Of a stretch of 64,000 bases of DNA, positions 8,114 through 17,231 are shown one piece after another (position 1 is the stretch's first letter; each line of letters begins with the position of its first letter). The stretch is from Corynebacterium alimapuense (lineage in GTDB: Bacteria; Actinomycetota; Actinomycetes; Mycobacteriales; Mycobacteriaceae). The notes below the pieces were generated by a model. That model was given only the letters and a program-made list of their open reading frames with translations, was not told where the DNA came from and ran no database searches. A program made the position numbers and the translations under genes. Where the stretch lies: NCBI RefSeq assembly GCF_003716585.1, contig NZ_PTJO01000005.1, positions 62,001-126,000 on the forward strand, in the 5' to 3' direction.

Positions 8114-8688
8114 GCCCGTACTGCTCGCAGAACCAGATCCTCGCGGTGATGAGCGCCAGCTCCGTGGCTCACTGCACGGCTAACCCGGCTCACAGACACC
8201 TCGGCGAAGTGCTCTGCCACTAAATCCTTCAGAGCAGCCGGGCTCAAGAGCTCTGGATGCTCATCGCCAAAATCATGGTGGACCACCAATAGCGTGCCAC
8301 CAGGAGCGACCAACTTGATCAATGCCTGAGCAACGTCCGCAGTCGCGGGCAACGGGGTATAGAAACTGCTGACCAGATCGAAGGTTCTCCCCCGCTCAGA
8401 GAACTCAACTAGATCCGCCGCGATGAGCTCAACGTGCTCAGATAGTCCCTGAGCATCGATCAGCTGCTGAGTGCGTTCGATAGCGACTGCCACCGGGTCG
8501 ATACCGGTGACCTGCCACTGCTGGGCAGCCAACCACGCGACATCCGCGCCTTCGCCACAGCCGATATCGATTACTGTTCCGGCAGTCATTGCGCCAACTT
8601 CACGGACCAGATTCTCATTGGGATTACCCGACCATCTAGGTCCCTCGGCGTAGAACTGATCGAAATCAGTGTGACTATGCTCGGGCAA
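8110..8688 (-). CDS. Class I SAM-dependent methyltransferase
   Basis: The SAM-binding motif I is VIDIGCGEGADVAWLA, followed by motif II VTGIDPVA and post-motifs FDLVSSFYTPLP and GGTLLVVHHDF. The frame is open much further upstream (to 8787), but that part runs through the 3' end of the FAH-family gene and looks unlike the family. I choose TTG 8688, which gives MPEHSHTDFDQFYAEGPRW and overlaps the upstream gene by only 14 bp; the product is then 192 residues. The substrate is unknown. It follows the FAH-family gene on the same strand, so it is probably co-transcribed. Confidence 0.8.
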   Translation of the reverse strand: MPEHSHTDFDQFYAEGPRWSGNPNENLVREVGAMTAGTVIDIGCGEGADVAWLAAQQWQVTGIDPVAVAIERTQQLIDAQGLSEHVELIAADLVEFSERGRTFDLVSSFYTPLPATADVAQALIKLVAPGGTLLVVHHDFGDEHPELLSPAALKDLVAEHFAEVSVSRVSRAVSHGAGAHHREDLVLRAVRA

Positions 8689-9469
8689 CGGGATTTCCCA
8701 GCTTGCCGATGCCGGGGATCTCAATCTCGATGAAATCGCCCGGGGACATTGCCGCAGTGCCAGCCGGAGAACCCGTGCAGATGACATCTCCCGGCAGCAG
8801 CGTCATCGAAGCCGTAATGAACTCGATGATCTCACCCATTTTCATGATCATCTGATCAGAGTTGGAATCCTGCTTGAGCGCGGTCTGTCCCTCGTGGGTC
8901 AGACGAGCCTTGATCGGGAGGGAGTCAAGATTGACGCTATCGATGTCGGTTTCGATCCAGGGGCCGAGCGGGCAGAAGGTGTCAATGCCCTTGGCCCTAG
9001 CCCACTGGCCATCGGCGAACTGCAGATCGCGGGAGGAGACGTCATTGACAATAGTAAAACCGAGAACGACAGATTTCCAGTCTGCAGCCTTGACATTCTT
9101 GCAAGGCTTGCTCACGACGACGGCGAGCTCGCCTTCGAACTCGACCTTGGTAGCAAAGTCAGGAATGCGAATGGGGTTTCCGGGCCCCACCACTGCCGTC
9201 GACGGCTTCAGGAAGAGCGTCGGGGGAAGATGCTCCGCTGACTCCTTGAACACCTCAGCAACGTGATCGGCGTAGTTGCGGCCAATGGCCACTACCTTGC
9301 CGGGCAGCATCGGGGCAAGCAGTTTCACATCCGCCAGCGGCCATTCCCGGCCAGTGTAGGCCGGTGCAGTAAAGGGCGTACCTTCAACCTCTTTCGCAAT
9401 CAGGTCCTGATCACCATCGATAACGGCGAAGGACATTCCATCCGGGTGGGCAATTCTTCCAAAGCGCAT
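8675..9469 (-). CDS. Fumarylacetoacetate hydrolase-family protein (oxaloacetate decarboxylase-like)
   Basis: A 264-residue FAH-superfamily enzyme that acts on beta-ketoacids with a divalent metal. Signature segments are VAIGRNYADHVAE, PTLFLKPSTAVVGPG and VEFEGELAVVVSK (the metal-binding E.E), GFTIVNDVSSRDLQ and LPGDVICTGSPAG. The homologous gene at this position in C. glutamicum (Cg1458) has been described as a soluble oxaloacetate decarboxylase. I infer the same activity here from family and synteny; acylpyruvate hydrolase is the alternative. It lies in a leftward run between the exonuclease and methyltransferase genes. Confidence 0.87.
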   Translation of the reverse strand: MRFGRIAHPDGMSFAVIDGDQDLIAKEVEGTPFTAPAYTGREWPLADVKLLAPMLPGKVVAIGRNYADHVAEVFKESAEHLPPTLFLKPSTAVVGPGNPIRIPDFATKVEFEGELAVVVSKPCKNVKAADWKSVVLGFTIVNDVSSRDLQFADGQWARAKGIDTFCPLGPWIETDIDSVNLDSLPIKARLTHEGQTALKQDSNSDQMIMKMGEIIEFITASMTLLPGDVICTGSPAGTAAMSPGDFIEIEIPGIGKLGNPVARA

Positions 9470-9499
9470 GCCCGCAATCCTACAGCCCGGATACCTGCC

Positions 9500-10156
9500 C
9501 TAATCCATCAGATCGCGGAGGTTGTGCACCGAGAGACTAGCCCGGTGAGCAAGATACTGTTCGGCGCATGCCAGCGCATCCGTGAGGGCATTGTGATTGC
9601 GATAGCTGGGAAGACCATAACGCTGACGGACCCGGGCCAAGCGGAGATCTTCCCCGCGCGGATAGGTACCCATCCGCTCCATATGCCGTCGCTCAATGGA
9701 GAAAGTATCCACGATCGGCACGTTCAGTCCCGCGCCAAACGACTCTTGGCAAGCAGCGGAAATAAAACCGGTTTCCATCGGCGCAAAATGTGCCAACATC
9801 GCTCTCCCCTGCAGAGCCTCTAAGAACTGAGTCAGCGCCTCTTTGGGATCTACTCCAGCGGCAATCTCATCGTCGGTGAGATGGTGAATGGTCGCGGAAG
9901 GGCCGACGGAAAAACCCTCCGTTCCGCGCAGGATGACATAGCCTGCACCAGAGAGATCAATCTCTTGACCATTAACTGGTACCCAGCCAATGGAGACCAG
10001 CTGATGGCGATCGGGCTTGAGGCCAGTGGTTTCCACATCAACAGCCAATAGGCGCGCCTCATCCAGTGGGGTACCCGCATCAGGAGGGGTTACCTCATAG
10101 AATTCCCGGAGTGGGCCAGTTGCTTTTTTGGCTGGATCACTGCGAAATGGCCACAT
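9500..10156 (-). CDS. DnaQ-like 3'-5' exonuclease (DEDDh family)
   Basis: A 218-residue protein with Exo I LAVDVETTGL near residue 36 and Exo III HNALTDALACAEQYL near residue 195. Exo II reads AHFAPMETGFI, with Glu where classical DnaQ has Asp; the fold is clear, but activity should be tested. It starts inside the stop codon of the upstream CBS/DUF294 gene (TGATG), so the two are translationally coupled. The same pairing of a DUF294-type nucleotidyltransferase with an epsilon-like exonuclease is seen in many bacteria, suggesting a shared and still unclear nucleotide-signalling or repair role. Confidence 0.87.
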   Translation of the reverse strand: MWPFRSDPAKKATGPLREFYEVTPPDAGTPLDEARLLAVDVETTGLKPDRHQLVSIGWVPVNGQEIDLSGAGYVILRGTEGFSVGPSATIHHLTDDEIAAGVDPKEALTQFLEALQGRAMLAHFAPMETGFISAACQESFGAGLNVPIVDTFSIERRHMERMGTYPRGEDLRLARVRQRYGLPSYRNHNALTDALACAEQYLAHRASLSVHNLRDLMD

Positions 10157-12012
10157 CAGATGCTCCGGACCGGATACTTGGTGGCCAGGGCATTTTGCAT
10201 GTTTTTGATGATCTGGAAGCTATCGCGCAGGTGCTCCCGGTCCATTTTGGACAACCTATTGGGGTCAATATTGTAATCTGGGACCACCTTTTCTCGGACC
10301 TGCTGGGCCTGGTGCCGCAACGTGATCGTACGCAGGTACTCAAAAGCATCGAGCAGGTCGAGTGCGCCCTTCTGCGAGACCGCGCCAGCAGCAGCGGCTT
10401 CACTTAGTCGGCGACGGGTGCCCACTGCTTGTACCCCAGCGGTCAACGAGAACAGCCTGGCCATCTGCACGATCCCAGCAGTACCACCCTTTTTCACGTT
10501 CAGGGTGTTGGCATACTCTCCCGAGCGATCAACAACGAGTCCACGGAAAAAGCCCAGTGGCGGCTCCCGGCGCGCGGCCAAGGAGGCGAGGTGCGCGTGC
10601 ATCCGACGCGCTCCGTGGGCCATTCCTACCGCATTGCTGTGGACAGCATCTGCGAGTTCGGAATCACCGTGAATGCTTCGGAAATCAAAGAAGGTCTGCG
10701 CATGCAACAGAGCATCTGGGCTAGGGGCAGTGACCCAGAGATGGAAAGTGTCCATCCATTCCGAGGCGGTCATCCGCCATTGCGGATTCATCGCCATCAT
10801 GTCCCCCGGGCACAGTACCTGTCCTGCGGTATCGAGTCCTCGGCAAACGAACTCCGAAAGCTCAGCGAAGTACTCCCCGTGCTCGGATTCCACGTAGTCA
10901 TCCGATAACACCATGGCGTTGTCTTGGTCTGAAGCCAGACCCATCTCTCGGCGGCCCTGTGAGCCTAAGACCACGAAGGAATAGGACACCGGCGGGGCGC
11001 CAAAGCGTTCCTCTCCCAGAGTCAATAGCCGCCGTGCCAAAGCATCAGCGGCGATGGTCATCATTCCGGTGGTCTCTTCGGCAGAGGCTCCGCGCTCGAT
11101 AAAGCGCGCTGCTACCTCAGAGGCTGAAGAATAGGCATCGACCAATTCTTCCGGGGAGTTTCGCCGGGAAAGATCAGCGGTGAGGTAGATCGGATCATTG
11201 CGCAGCAGTCGCATGACGTCTGCGGTGGTGACAATTCCGGTGAGCTGACCTTCATCCACAATCGGTAGGTGATGGATACGTAATTCTGCCATCAGCAGCA
11301 TCGCTTCAAAGGCAAGCGTCTCAGAGTTCACCGTCCGAGGAGATGCTGTCATAACGTCAGTCACGGGCCGGTTGATGTCTAGGCCTTGAGCTATTACTCG
11401 TCCGCGCAGGTCACGGTCGGTGAGAATACCGTTGAGTCTTCCATCGGTAGTAATAAGCAACGATGACACCCGGTTTTCTTCCATCACCACCGCTGCCTGC
11501 TTAATGGTGGAATCCATGCCGATGGACACTGGGTCATTGATCTTAAAATCAGCCAAGCGGGTACGCAGTACATCCGCCGAGGTATCTTCGCGCAGCTCAT
11601 CTGCCGCAGCATGGATTCGGCGAGACTGTGAGGAATAGAAGCGCTCAATATCGGGATTGCGTTCGATCAACCCGCCAAATTCTGCACGTGGCAGGGTCAG
11701 CAGCAAGGAATCTTCTACCGCGATCATTGAGTACTGGCAGGCATTGTCACCCACCAAGGTGGAGTAGCCGAAGCTGCGACCAGCATCCCTGCGATCAAGG
11801 AGTACGCCGTCGTTGCCGAGAACATCCACGGCCCCCGAACGAATGACATAGAGCTTGTCATTGGGTTGACCAAGGGCGATAATCTCTTCGCCTCGGCGGA
11901 CGTAGTGGATATTCATCCGGCCGGGCAACTGATCCAATTCCTTGGCAGGCAGGCGGATGAAAGGCTCAAAGTCGGCGATAAATTCGCGGACCTCATCTAG
12001 TTCGACCGTCAT
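10156..12012 (-). CDS. Cyclic-nucleotide-binding/CBS/DUF294 nucleotidyltransferase-like protein
   Basis: A 618-residue multidomain protein. Residues about 15-135 form a cNMP-binding beta roll (LDRRDAGRSFGYSTLVGD). Residues about 160-285 are two CBS repeats (SSLLITTDGRLNGILTDRD and HHLPIVDEGQLTGIVTTADV). A GlnD-type nucleotidyltransferase domain (DUF294) follows with VVLGSQGRREMGLASDQDNA, where GSQGR and the D.D pair are the expected catalytic elements. A DUF294 C-terminal domain ends the protein. This architecture suggests an enzyme or sensor controlled by nucleotides, with an unknown partner. No membrane segment is visible. It is coupled to the exonuclease gene downstream. Confidence 0.88.
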   Translation of the reverse strand: MTVELDEVREFIADFEPFIRLPAKELDQLPGRMNIHYVRRGEEIIALGQPNDKLYVIRSGAVDVLGNDGVLLDRRDAGRSFGYSTLVGDNACQYSMIAVEDSLLLTLPRAEFGGLIERNPDIERFYSSQSRRIHAAADELREDTSADVLRTRLADFKINDPVSIGMDSTIKQAAVVMEENRVSSLLITTDGRLNGILTDRDLRGRVIAQGLDINRPVTDVMTASPRTVNSETLAFEAMLLMAELRIHHLPIVDEGQLTGIVTTADVMRLLRNDPIYLTADLSRRNSPEELVDAYSSASEVAARFIERGASAEETTGMMTIAADALARRLLTLGEERFGAPPVSYSFVVLGSQGRREMGLASDQDNAMVLSDDYVESEHGEYFAELSEFVCRGLDTAGQVLCPGDMMAMNPQWRMTASEWMDTFHLWVTAPSPDALLHAQTFFDFRSIHGDSELADAVHSNAVGMAHGARRMHAHLASLAARREPPLGFFRGLVVDRSGEYANTLNVKKGGTAGIVQMARLFSLTAGVQAVGTRRRLSEAAAAGAVSQKGALDLLDAFEYLRTITLRHQAQQVREKVVPDYNIDPNRLSKMDREHLRDSFQIIKNMQNALATKYPVRSI

Positions 12013-12064
12013 GGCCTACAGCCTAGGGAAAAACCCCTTCCCTAGTGCGGTTTCCCTCAAACTA

Positions 12065-13573
12065 CTATTGGTAGGAAACGAACCAGGGACGAGGCTCAAT
12101 GCTAAAGGTCTGCTCGGGGGTAAACATTGGGGTGTCTTCATCAATGAAGTTCTTCCACGCCAAGAAGAAATCCCCGCTCAAGTCTTGCTGCATAGCGCCC
12201 CACGTGTCGAACTTTTCGCTGGCGCCGCCATGTCCATCGACGTGGAGGACGAAGGCGATCTCTGGATAGGACGTATCGATCAACTCTCGATTGCGCACCA
12301 TCTGGGTTTGAAACTGGTGCACAATCAGCGATTTCTGCGGTAGATCATTGTCTTGGACTAGCGTGGCCAACCACTCAGAGACCTCATTGATCTCGGCCGC
12401 AGTGGTGTTTCCCACTCGGGTCATCGGTTGTTCACCCGGCGCAAGCTTCCATTCTGGGTCCAAGGCGAGACCAACATTGGGCAGTTTGAGTAGATCCTCG
12501 TAATATTTCGCTTGCTCCAGGAAGCTGCCTTGGCCCGGTTGGAGGTCAAGGTTGGCGTATCCGCCAGCTTGAGTAATCGCCTCAACATAGGGACGTAGTT
12601 CCTCGGGATCACTCTCATTCGAGTAATTGCCATCTGGTCCGGGAACATCCGAGGCGACGGTGGCAATGACCTCAAAAGCCGGAATAACGGGCTGCTCTTC
12701 TAAAGGCTGATATTGCGCAACCAACTCTTGGGCGCGAGTAACAGCCTCATCCGGAGACTGCTCCCCCATCACGCCTAAAGCCGCTCCGGAGGGGTGACCA
12801 TAGAGCGCAATCATGCGTCGGCCGGGGAAGACTAGTCCTCCGCCACCGGGCAACTCACCATTGGCCGCCAGATCCACCGCTCTGTCAAAGAGCTCTGGAT
12901 CGCCGAATTGAGCGCCTAGTGCGAGCACATCCGAATTATTAACCAAGTCCATGGATTCAGGACTAATGCGCGGATCGGGATACGGGAGCATCATCACTTC
13001 CGCACCAGCTGCCTTCGCCGTAGAAAGGCTAGCCAAAGTGGTCTCCGCAGTTGCCAGCATGGGCGGCATAGTCAACGGGTGCTCCAGAAAGCCCAGATCA
13101 TCGATCCCCGAAGCAGTTTCAGGCGTCAGCACAGCGATGTCTTCGATTGATTCCGGGAGCAAAGATTGCTCATCATCGATGAGCTCAGCGGTAGTTGCCA
13201 AGGCGCCGACCTGACCGACGGTAACCACCGTATCCGCTTGGAGCCGAGTGATTTCGCCTTCTAGAGTCGAATTATCTGCTCCCACAGCGGTAATCATCGG
13301 CGCCCCAGCAGCTATTGCGACGTGGGCAGCTCGAGTTTGCTCTGCTAGCTCAGGCCCGGAGACCACGACGATCTCAGCTGTTTCGAAAAGCCTCCGGGAG
13401 GTCTCGACACCGCTGCCATCACGATCTGCGATGACCTCTGAGGCTGGCAGAGCCAACGAAGCGGCATCGCTTTCTGACGCTGCGCCATCGTTGCCATTAT
13501 CTACCTGCGACGAACACCCAGCCACCAAGGACAGTGCTGTTGTCATCGCCAGCATCACTGCCAGTTTCTTCAT
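12065..13573 (-). CDS. Secreted lipoprotein of unknown function, cell-wall-binding-repeat-like N half
   Basis: A 502-residue protein beginning MKKLAVMLAMTTALSLVAGC, a signal peptide with lipobox LVAGC, so it is probably anchored to the outer face of the membrane. The first half alternates short alpha/beta segments (VVVSGPELAEQTRAAHVAI, ITAVGADNSTLEGEITRL) that resemble cell-wall-binding repeat 2 modules. The second half (AITQAGGYANLDLQPGQG, LALDPEWKLAPGEQPMTRVG, IAFVLHVDGHGG) reads like a TIM-barrel, glycosidase-like domain with conserved acidic residues. I do not recognise a characterised relative. It follows leuB by 46 bp on the same strand. Confidence 0.75.
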   Translation of the reverse strand: MKKLAVMLAMTTALSLVAGCSSQVDNGNDGAASESDAASLALPASEVIADRDGSGVETSRRLFETAEIVVVSGPELAEQTRAAHVAIAAGAPMITAVGADNSTLEGEITRLQADTVVTVGQVGALATTAELIDDEQSLLPESIEDIAVLTPETASGIDDLGFLEHPLTMPPMLATAETTLASLSTAKAAGAEVMMLPYPDPRISPESMDLVNNSDVLALGAQFGDPELFDRAVDLAANGELPGGGGLVFPGRRMIALYGHPSGAALGVMGEQSPDEAVTRAQELVAQYQPLEEQPVIPAFEVIATVASDVPGPDGNYSNESDPEELRPYVEAITQAGGYANLDLQPGQGSFLEQAKYYEDLLKLPNVGLALDPEWKLAPGEQPMTRVGNTTAAEINEVSEWLATLVQDNDLPQKSLIVHQFQTQMVRNRELIDTSYPEIAFVLHVDGHGGASEKFDTWGAMQQDLSGDFFLAWKNFIDEDTPMFTPEQTFSIEPRPWFVSYQ

Positions 13574-13619
13574 AGGTCTCCCTCATTGCTTTCACTGAGA
13601 ATACAATGTCAGGCTACCT

Positions 13620-14630
13620 TTAAAGAGCTGCAAGAATGCGGTCCCCCACCTCGGAGGTCCGGATATCACCGCTACGGTGCGCAACATCTTCGGTCACGGC
13701 CGCTTCAATCCGGGCAGCGTTGTCTTCATCGCCTAGATGACGAAGAAGCATCGCGGCAGAGAGGATCGCCGCAGTCGGGTCAGCAACGCCGGTTCCAGCA
13801 ATATCCGGGGCGGAGCCATGGACCGGCTCAAACATCGAGGGGTTAGCTCCGGTGGCATCAATATTTCCGGAGGCGGCTAGGCCGATTCCGCCGGAGATTG
13901 CGCCAGCTTCGTCGGTGATGATGTCGCCGAAGAGGTTATCGGTGACAATCACATCAAAGCGGGAGGGGTCAGTGACCAGGTAAATAGTTGCTGCGTCGAT
14001 ATGTGCATAATCGACGGCGACCTCTGGGTATTCGGTGGCGACCTCATCGACGGTGCGCTGCCAGAGTCCGCCGCCATGGACCAAGACGTTGGTTTTGTGA
14101 ACCAGGGTCAGGTGCCGGTTGCGGGTCATCGCCAGCTCGAAGGCGTAGCGCACGACTCGTTCTGCACCGTAGCGAGTATTTACAGAGGTCTCGTTGGCAA
14201 CCTCGTGCGGGGTGCCCACTCGAATGCCGCCGCCATTGCCGGTATAGGCGCCTTCAGTACCCTCACGAACTACGACGAAGTCGATCTCGCCGGGGTTGCG
14301 CAGAGGCGACTGCACTCCCTCATAAAGCTTGGAGGGACGCAGGTTGACGTGGTGATCAAGTGCGAAGCGCATCTTCAGCAGCAATCCACGCTCAAGGACG
14401 CCGGGGGCCACCTCACCCGGCGCGCCGATGGCACCGAGCAAAATCGCGTCATGCTCGCGCAGAGATGCCAGATCTGCGTCGGTGAGAAGTTCACCGTTGC
14501 GCAGGTAGCGGCGGGCGCCTAGATCGTAATCGGTGGTCTCGATGTCCTCGCGGACTGCGCGGAGGACGCGGAGGGCCTGATCGGTTACTTCCGGGCCGAT
14601 TCCGTCTCCGCCAATGACTGCAAGTTTCAT
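13620..14630 (-). CDS. leuB: 3-isopropylmalate dehydrogenase
   Basis: Catalyses the NAD-dependent oxidative decarboxylation of 3-isopropylmalate in leucine synthesis. It begins [15 protein letters not shown]. The substrate-binding and metal-binding region includes [53 protein letters not shown] (metal-binding Asp residues) and the NAD loop [13 protein letters not shown] place the start at 14630 (340 residues) rather than at the longer frame: the GAAGG before it is a good ribosome site and family members begin here. The gene is separate from leuA and leuCD, as in other corynebacteria. Confidence 0.96.
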   Translation of the reverse strand: MKLAVIGGDGIGPEVTDQALRVLRAVREDIETTDYDLGARRYLRNGELLTDADLASLREHDAILLGAIGAPGEVAPGVLERGLLLKMRFALDHHVNLRPSKLYEGVQSPLRNPGEIDFVVVREGTEGAYTGNGGGIRVGTPHEVANETSVNTRYGAERVVRYAFELAMTRNRHLTLVHKTNVLVHGGGLWQRTVDEVATEYPEVAVDYAHIDAATIYLVTDPSRFDVIVTDNLFGDIITDEAGAISGGIGLAASGNIDATGANPSMFEPVHGSAPDIAGTGVADPTAAILSAAMLLRHLGDEDNAARIEAAVTEDVAHRSGDIRTSEVGDRILAAL

Positions 14631-14838
14631 TCTATGGGATTCCCTTCTCACCAGATGGACTCGTGGGCGAGTTTAGCAGCCCAGACCTCGCGCTGTGCCA
14701 GATACCGACGTTCTTTCAGCACTGCCCGGAAATCTCCGCAAGCCCGCAGGCCATTCCCCATCCCCCAGTCCCGCATCCTCCCCGAAAGGGCGCGCAGCCA
14801 CCACTCTTAAGCAGGCAAATATTGGTTAAATTTACTAC

Positions 14839-14857
14839 TTAGGCTAGGCTCACCTGA
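14839..14857 (+). promoter_or_regulatory. Candidate DtxR iron box upstream of efeU
   Basis: The 19 bp ttaggctaggctcacctga match the DtxR consensus TTAGGTTAGCCTAACCTAA at 15 of 19 positions and lie 38 bp before the efeU start. DtxR with Fe2+ represses iron uptake genes in corynebacteria, so efeUOB should be switched on when iron is short. The match is seen directly; binding is inferred. Confidence 0.65.
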
Positions 14858-14895
14858 GTAATTTTGCATTTCCTTATCGCACTGAAAGGCTGGCC

Positions 14896-15936
14896 ATGTT
14901 TTTTGCCGCATTTCTCATCGGCCTCCGCGAAGGCCTCGAGGCCGCCTTGATCATTGGCATCCTGCTGGCGTATGTCCGTCGCCGGGGCCATGACTCCGCC
15001 CGCACCAAGATTTGGTGGGGAGTGGGCATCGCCGTAGTTGGCTCCCTACTCATCGGTGCCGCCCTGACCTTCGGTCGCTACAGCCTGTCGTTTAAGGGAC
15101 AAGAGATCATCGGCGGGACTATGTCTATCCTCGCCGTCGCCATGGTGACCTGGATGGTCTTTTGGATGATGCGCATTGGCGGTCGTCTCAAAAGCGACTT
15201 AGAGGAAGGTGCCGACGCCGCTCTCGCCGCTGGAGCCTGGGGCATCTTCTGGATCGCCTTCGTTTCAGTAGGCCGCGAGGGCATTGAGACCACCATCATC
15301 CTCTGGGGCTGGACTAATAGCCCGGCTGCCCTGCTCGGCGCACTTTTGGGCATCCTCAGCGCAGTCGGACTGGGCTTTGGCCTCTACCGAGGCATTCTGC
15401 GGATCAACCTAGGCACCTTCTTCAACTGGTCCGGAGTCTTCTTGATCATCGTCGCTGCCGGCATCTTGGCTTATGGCATCCATGACCTCCAAGAGGCCGC
15501 AGTCTTGCCGGGACCTTTCTCTGGAGATCCGATTGCCCCGACGCATCCACGCACCGGCGAAGTCCTCACTGGTTTCGCTACCTACCCCTTCTGGGGCGCG
15601 GCTTATCCCTTCGGCTGGGCTTTCAACTTTGAGCACCTCATTGAGCCTTCCGGGGTCTTGGCCGCGTTCCTTAAGGGCACCGTCGGCTTCGTGCCGCAGA
15701 TGACGTGGCTGGAGGTCACCGCATGGGCGGTCTACTTGCTGGTGGTCTTCCCGGCGTTCCTGCGCCAGGTCAAAGCTAATCGACGCCCGCGCCCTAAGCC
15801 TGCCTCTGAAAGCCCGGCAGGCCCGGCAGATCCGGCTACCCCGGCCGGGCCCGATGAATTGGTACCCGCCGACACCCCGGCGGCACCGACCAGCTCGGCA
15901 AAACCTCAGGCCGATTCTTCCCCCACTAAAATTTAA
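14896..15936 (+). CDS. efeU: EfeU/FTR1-family iron permease
   Basis: A 346-residue inner-membrane permease with seven likely membrane helices. It carries the two REGxE iron-binding motifs: LREGLEA at residues 10-16 and GREGIETT near residue 124. The C-terminal tail (about residues 297-346) is rich in Pro, Ala and Ser and probably lies outside the bilayer. It is the first gene of efeUOB, 14 bp before efeO, and moves iron released by EfeO/EfeB. The start ATG follows GAAAGG. Iron regulation is suggested by the DtxR-like box. Confidence 0.94.
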   Translation: MFFAAFLIGLREGLEAALIIGILLAYVRRRGHDSARTKIWWGVGIAVVGSLLIGAALTFGRYSLSFKGQEIIGGTMSILAVAMVTWMVFWMMRIGGRLKSDLEEGADAALAAGAWGIFWIAFVSVGREGIETTIILWGWTNSPAALLGALLGILSAVGLGFGLYRGILRINLGTFFNWSGVFLIIVAAGILAYGIHDLQEAAVLPGPFSGDPIAPTHPRTGEVLTGFATYPFWGAAYPFGWAFNFEHLIEPSGVLAAFLKGTVGFVPQMTWLEVTAWAVYLLVVFPAFLRQVKANRRPRPKPASESPAGPADPATPAGPDELVPADTPAAPTSSAKPQADSSPTKI

Positions 15937-15950
15937 AAGGACTCTCTCCT

Positions 15951-17219
15951 ATGAAGATGACCAAGTACACCCTCGGCACTATTGCCGCATTGAGTACCAC
16001 TACTGTCCTGCTGCTTTCTGGCTGCACCGAGGTTTCCGAGACCTCGGCAGACGGCGCTATCTCAGTCTCCTCCACCGCTGATTCCTGCGAAGTCTCCACC
16101 GATTCCATCGATAGCGGCAACCACACCTTCTCCATCAGCAATGACGGCGAGCAGGTCACTGAGTTCTACCTGCTGGGATCCGATGGCCTAAGAATCGTCG
16201 CAGAAAGGGAAAACATCGCCCCCGGTGCTAGCGCTGAACTGGATCTAGCTCTGCCGCCAGGAGACTACTTCACCGCCTGCAAGCCAGGCCTGCGTGGAGC
16301 CAATGTCGGCGAAGCTGCCTTCACCGTCACCGGCGAGGCCGTCCCCGTTAGCGCCTCTGATCAGGAGCTCTACGACGAAGCTGTGGTCTCCTATGTCAAC
16401 TTCGTCAAAAACGAAGTCGCTACTCTCGTGCCCGCAGTAGGCGAGTTCGCAGCTGCTTATGCCGCAGGCGATGATGACACGGCTCGCGATCTCTACGCCG
16501 ATACCCGCGTCAACTACGAGCGCATCGAGCCGATCGCCGAAGCCTTGGGTATCCTCGATCCCCGCATCGATTACCGCGAGGTCGACTACCTAGCCGAAGC
16601 CGATGAGCTTGAGGCCGACGACCCCACCTTCACCCAATGGCTGGGCTTCCACCGCATCGAAAAGGATCTCTGGGTGCCCGAGGAGACCGACCGCAACGCC
16701 GATGGAACTCCCGCCTGGGAAGGATGGGAGCCCTCCACCACCGCTGAGCGTCAACAGGTCGCCGACTCCCTGATCGCGGACGTCGATAAGCTCTTTGACA
16801 CCGTCAACGACGAGAACTTCATCGAAGACCAAGAGCTGACTATTTCCAGCGTCTCCAACGGCGCGATGGAACTGCTCGAAGAGATCGCTGTGACCAAGGT
16901 GACCGGTGAAGAAAACTGGTGGTCGCACTACGACCTCTGGGATTTCCAGGCTAACCTGCAGGGCTCACGCATCGCCTTCGATCTTGTCGCCCCCATCGCA
17001 GAATCCAAGGGCGAAGAAGGCACCGAGCTAGTTGCCGAGATCAATGAGAACTTCGATGCCCTCCAGGCCCAGCTCGATGAGTACGGCAACTTAGAAGACG
17101 GCTACGTCCTCTACGACCAGGTCACCGCAGCCGAGCAGGCTGAATTAACCCGCGATATCGATGCCCTGCGCGAGCCGTTGTCGAACCTGACCGGCACCGT
17201 TTTGAGCATCTCAGAGTAG
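15951..17219 (+). CDS. efeO: EfeO iron-uptake lipoprotein (cupredoxin + M75 domain)
   Basis: A 422-residue exported lipoprotein; the signal peptide ends in LLLSGC. After this comes a short cupredoxin-like domain (about residues 40-120, NHTFSISNDGEQVTEFYLLG), then the M75 imelysin domain, with the conserved GFHRIEKDLW segment that supplies metal-binding His and Glu. It is thought to capture iron outside the membrane and hand it to EfeU. It sits between efeU (14 bp) and efeB (12 bp), as in other EfeUOB systems. Confidence 0.94.
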   Translation: MKMTKYTLGTIAALSTTTVLLLSGCTEVSETSADGAISVSSTADSCEVSTDSIDSGNHTFSISNDGEQVTEFYLLGSDGLRIVAERENIAPGASAELDLALPPGDYFTACKPGLRGANVGEAAFTVTGEAVPVSASDQELYDEAVVSYVNFVKNEVATLVPAVGEFAAAYAAGDDDTARDLYADTRVNYERIEPIAEALGILDPRIDYREVDYLAEADELEADDPTFTQWLGFHRIEKDLWVPEETDRNADGTPAWEGWEPSTTAERQQVADSLIADVDKLFDTVNDENFIEDQELTISSVSNGAMELLEEIAVTKVTGEENWWSHYDLWDFQANLQGSRIAFDLVAPIAESKGEEGTELVAEINENFDALQAQLDEYGNLEDGYVLYDQVTAAEQAELTRDIDALREPLSNLTGTVLSISE

Positions 17220-17231
17220 GAAGAACACATC

